Shown one piece after another: positions 61,232-64,000 of a stretch of DNA of 64,000 nt (position 1 is its first letter; each line of letters opens with the position of its first letter). Source of the DNA: 38-11 sp964539975 (lineage in GTDB: Bacteria > Bacillota > Clostridia > Tissierellales > Dethiosulfatibacteraceae). A program made the position numbers and the translations under genes. Under the pieces are notes generated by a model. The model had not been told where the DNA came from. It saw only the letters and a list, made by a program, of their open reading frames with translations, and did not search any database. The DNA lies in contig CAZIKK010000001.1 of NCBI GenBank assembly GCA_964539975.1, positions 62,001 through 126,000 of the forward strand. The letters are read 5' to 3'.

Positions 61232-63415
61232 TTATACCTTTTCAATTGGTGCGTAGGGCATCATCATTACCTTTATTCCTTTTTCTTTAAATGCGACTGT
61301 GATTTCATCACCTTTGACTTGGACCACTGTTCCTAAACCCCATTTCTTATGCTCTATTCGTTCTCCTGGACTAAAAATTGGACCCGTTCCCTCTTTATGA
61401 GATTTTTCACTCTCTTGGGGAGGCTTTGTTACATATCCACCAGTAAAAACATCTTCCTCTTTTCTGGTAATTCCAATTTCATGGTGTTTGGTATTAGCAT
61501 TCATGATTTTTTGTGGTAATTCGTCGAGAAATCTTGATTTCTTTCGTGACTCATAGCTGCCATAAATCATACGGTCCTGTGCATAAGTCAGGTATAGCCT
61601 TTTCTTTGCCCGTGTGATAGCGACATAAAACAATCTTCTCTCTTCTTCTAAATCTTCATCATTGTCTCTTGAAATTGGAAACATCTTTTCTTCCAAGCCT
61701 GCAATCACGACTACGTCAAATTCCAACCCTTTCGCTGAGTGGACTGTCATAATGGTAACTCTTTCACCTTCTGAGTCCTCAGTTTTCTCAATATCTGTCA
61801 GCAAAGAAATATGTGCAATGAAATCCTCTAATGAATCCTCAGCATTTTTTTCTTCATAATCTTTGACTTTCGAAAAAAATTCTTGGACGTTTTCAAGACG
61901 AGCTCGCCCTTCTATCGTCTTGTCTTTTTCAAGAAAACCACGATACCCTGACTCAATAAATATTTCTTCTATCAAGTCGTACAGCGTTGCTTCTTTCGAT
62001 TTATGTGTGAAGTCCGTTATCCTTTTTCGAAACGCACCTAACTCTTGCCAAGCTTTCTTTGATATTTCTCCTGCTTGAAGAGCTTCTACCGACTGCATCA
62101 GAGAAAGGCCTTTTTCATCAGAAATGTTTTGCAAATGTTCGATGGTTTTTTTCCCTATTCCCCGTTTTGGTACGTTCACTACTCTCATAAAACTATAATT
62201 TTCGTGATTGTTTTGAACCAATTTGAGGTAAGCCATTAGATCCTTAATTTCTTTTCTACCGTAAAACTCTTGTCCGCCAACAATTCGATAAGGAATCCCT
62301 TCCATCACAAATCTTTCTTCAATAGATCTAGTTTGCGCTCTTGTTCTTACTAATACCGCTATATCCTCATACGACGTTTTATGTATGTTTTTTTCATTAT
62401 AAATCCTTTCCGCAATATGGAGTGCTTCAGCTTTCTCGCTATTTGCCTGGTAAAGCTGGATTTTATCTCCTTTTTTATCTTCAGTCCATAGGTCTTTATT
62501 CATTCGCTGGGTATTGTGGCTGATCACTTTGTTGGCTGCTTCCAATATGTTTTGAGATGACCGGTAATTCCTCTCCATTTTTATGATTCTAGCATCTGGA
62601 AAATCTTTTTCAAAACCTAGTATGTTGCGAATATCCGCACCTCTCCACCCATAAATAGATTGATCCTCATCTCCAACCACAAAAACATTTTCGTTTTCAC
62701 TTTTGTTTTTCCCCAGCATTTTAACTAGCAAATATTGCACTCTATTGGTATCTTGGTATTCATCCACTAAAATATATGAGAATTGTTGTCTGTAATAATT
62801 CAACACGTCCTCATGTCTTTCAAATAAATCTATCGTTTTGACAATCAAATCATCAAAATCTAATCCATTGCTTTTTTTAAGCTTCTTTTCGTATAATTGG
62901 TATATCTCTGCAATTTTTCTACTTCGATAATCTCCGCTGTTTTCTTTCAAAAATAGATCTGGATTGATTCGATTGTTTTTTTGCTGGCTGATGAGACTTC
63001 TAATGCTGTTTACATCGAAATCATTTGTATTGAGTTGTAAGTCTGAAATAGATTCTTTAATCACAACCTTCTGGTCATCCGCATCAAAAATAACAAAACT
63101 TCGGTCGTACCCAAGCTTCTCAATATGTCTCCTCAGTATTCTCACACAGACACCATGAAAAGTTCCGATCCACATATCTCTTACGTCATTATTAATAAGC
63201 TCTTCCACTCTTTCCCGCATTTCATTCGCTGCCTTATTTGTAAACGTAATGGATAAAATCCTATACGGGCTTACGCCATGTTTGAATATCAAGTTTGCAA
63301 TTCTATGAGTCAGTACTCTGGTTTTTCCGCTGCCTGCTCCCGCAATCACCAACGCTGGACCATTAACGTGATTCACAGCTTCCAACTGTTTGTCATTTAA
63401 AATAGTTAAATCCAT
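61232..63415 (-). CDS. pcrA: ATP-dependent DNA helicase PcrA/UvrD
   Basis: A 727-residue superfamily 1 helicase. The Q-motif NDKQLEAV leads into Walker A GAGSGKT (residues 26-32), then TFTNKAANEM, the DEYQDTN motif II, QSIYGWRGAD and the C-terminal TVHSAKGLEF and AITRAKKRL motifs. The C-terminal tail ends in a Tudor-like segment (GERIEHKKWGLGTVVQVKGDEI) that binds RNA polymerase in PcrA. It is essential in Firmicutes for removing RecA and resolving conflicts. AAAGGAT precedes the ATG. Confidence 0.96.
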   Translation of the reverse strand: MDLTILNDKQLEAVNHVNGPALVIAGAGSGKTRVLTHRIANLIFKHGVSPYRILSITFTNKAANEMRERVEELINNDVRDMWIGTFHGVCVRILRRHIEKLGYDRSFVIFDADDQKVVIKESISDLQLNTNDFDVNSIRSLISQQKNNRINPDLFLKENSGDYRSRKIAEIYQLYEKKLKKSNGLDFDDLIVKTIDLFERHEDVLNYYRQQFSYILVDEYQDTNRVQYLLVKMLGKNKSENENVFVVGDEDQSIYGWRGADIRNILGFEKDFPDARIIKMERNYRSSQNILEAANKVISHNTQRMNKDLWTEDKKGDKIQLYQANSEKAEALHIAERIYNEKNIHKTSYEDIAVLVRTRAQTRSIEERFVMEGIPYRIVGGQEFYGRKEIKDLMAYLKLVQNNHENYSFMRVVNVPKRGIGKKTIEHLQNISDEKGLSLMQSVEALQAGEISKKAWQELGAFRKRITDFTHKSKEATLYDLIEEIFIESGYRGFLEKDKTIEGRARLENVQEFFSKVKDYEEKNAEDSLEDFIAHISLLTDIEKTEDSEGERVTIMTVHSAKGLEFDVVVIAGLEEKMFPISRDNDEDLEEERRLFYVAITRAKKRLYLTYAQDRMIYGSYESRKKSRFLDELPQKIMNANTKHHEIGITRKEEDVFTGGYVTKPPQESEKSHKEGTGPIFSPGERIEHKKWGLGTVVQVKGDEITVAFKEKGIKVMMMPYAPIEKV

Positions 63416-63446
63416 AATTATCCTTTCTTACACAAGTTATGCTCTC

Positions 63447-63475
63447 ATTCTATCACATTCACCAATCCACCTCAA
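63447..63475 (-). promoter_or_regulatory. promoter of the pcrA-ligA operon
   Basis: Minus strand: TTGAGG (63470-63475), 17 bases, TAGAAT (63447-63452), about 32 bases before the pcrA start. Confidence 0.6.
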
Positions 63476-63490
63476 AAGATTTTTAACCAT

Positions 63491-63530
63491 AAAAACACCG
63501 GCAGTAGTATTGTTTAGTGCCGGTGTTTTT
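63491..63530. terminator. terminator after the EF-G-like gene
   Basis: A 13-base stem (AAAAACACCGGCA / TGCCGGTGTTTTT) with a 14-base loop, eight bases beyond the stop at 63539. On the minus strand it ends in TTTTTATGG. A-T flanks make it usable in both directions. Confidence 0.88.
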
Positions 63531-63538
63531 AACATTTT

Positions 63539-64000
63539 TTAGTTTTCTTCCTTTGCTTCCGCCTCTGCTATTACTTTTTCAGCAAGGTTGGAGGGTATTT
63601 CATCATACTTGAGGAACTCCATCTCGAAGCTTCCTCGGGCTTGTGTCATTGATTTTAAATCAATGGCATATTTGAACATCTCCGCTTGAGGCGCTTCTGC
63701 CATTACTAGCTGTTTTCCATTTGATTGTTGCTCCATTCCAAGGATTCGGCCTCTTCGTTTATTCATATCACCCATAATATCGCCCATATATTCTTCTGGC
63801 ACAATAATTTTCACAGACATAATAGGTTCAAGTAAGATTGGTTTGGCTTCTTTCAAACCTTTCTTAAAAGCCAGTGATGCGGCTATTTTAAATGCCATTT
63901 CACTTGAGTCAACATTGTGATAAGAGCCATCATACAATGTTGCTTTGATATTCACAACTGGATACCCTGCCAGTACGCCCTTATCTAATGATTCCCTCAA
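63539..64000 (-). CDS. elongation factor G-like GTPase, C-terminal part (partial)
   Basis: The last 153 residues of a translational GTPase of the EF-G family: domain IV (GYPVVNIKATLYDGSYHNVDSSEMAFK) and domain V (NKRRGRILGM...GRSFEMEF-like RGSFEMEFLKYDEIP). The MAEAPQAEMFKYAIDL segment and the short acidic tail look more like the second EF-G copy (FusA2) of clostridia than the ribosomal-operon copy. The GTPase domain lies beyond the right edge, so this is not the true start. A terminator follows. Confidence 0.9.
   Translation of the reverse strand: MRESLDKGVLAGYPVVNIKATLYDGSYHNVDSSEMAFKIAASLAFKKGLKEAKPILLEPIMSVKIIVPEEYMGDIMGDMNKRRGRILGMEQQSNGKQLVMAEAPQAEMFKYAIDLKSMTQARGSFEMEFLKYDEIPSNLAEKVIAEAEAKEEN

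Overview
The window looks like core chromosome of a low-GC Gram-positive anaerobe of the class Clostridia. The signs are a DUF4364 protein, a PpsR-type PPDK regulator, a TM1266-family regulator, a clostridial cluster built around an HD-GYP protein, several lipoproteins, AGGAGG-type ribosome sites and AT-rich promoters. I cannot name the genus; a Peptostreptococcales/Tissierellales-like amino-acid fermenter is a guess from the metabolism. Coding density is very high. No stretch longer than about 260 bases lacks a gene. I saw no tRNA, rRNA, CRISPR array, prophage or intact insertion sequence.

Layout. 1-8198 (minus): an overlapping operon running polysaccharide deacetylase, a 47-residue membrane protein, methyltransferase, Hsp33, a DUF6873-like protein, YhaM-like exonuclease, AddB and AddA (cut by the window edge). 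8341-9324 (plus): DUF4364 protein and RNase HI. 9317-13411 (minus): class IV aminotransferase, cysteine desulfurase, ThiI and a patatin; the desulfurase-ThiI pair supplies sulfur for 4-thiouridine. 13610-14431 (plus): a soluble chemoreceptor. 14468-20918 (minus): PHP phosphatase, formate-THF ligase, PpsR, PPDK and an anti-sigma-like ATPase. 20968-25144: asparaginase and pseudouridine synthase, divergent from a NAD kinase, then a biotin-domain-less carboxyltransferase. 25392-28553: an Lrp regulator and a locus of a conserved unknown protein, a 25-residue peptide, HD-GYP and DUF5317. 28692-38684 (minus): Kbl and Tdh (threonine to glycine), an aminotransferase, pyruvate kinase, phosphofructokinase and DnaE. 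38827-41879: NUDIX-WhiA-HPr facing GNAT-YvcK. 41916-47056 (plus): a leader RNA with a terminator switch, a TM1266-like regulator, an ABC importer and IlvBN. 47125-55412: NAD synthetase, divergent from an operon of E1-like enzyme, HisRS and an RND efflux pair. 55390-64000 (minus): PcrA, LigA, an orphan OppA, an AIR-synthase-like protein, RdgB and a phosphodiesterase, preceded by the tail of an EF-G-like GTPase.

Metabolically the window is rich at the PEP-pyruvate node (Pfk, Pyk, PPDK with its regulator, OadA-type carboxyltransferase). It also has a threonine/asparagine catabolic side and formate-THF ligase for one-carbon units.

The least explained parts are three: (i) the 25-residue peptide with a Shine-Dalgarno-sequestering hairpin inside a long inverted repeat, next to a membrane HD-GYP protein; (ii) the attenuator-like leader of the TM1266/ABC operon, which I could not assign to a riboswitch class; (iii) the paired palindromic sites between nadE and the E1-like operon.
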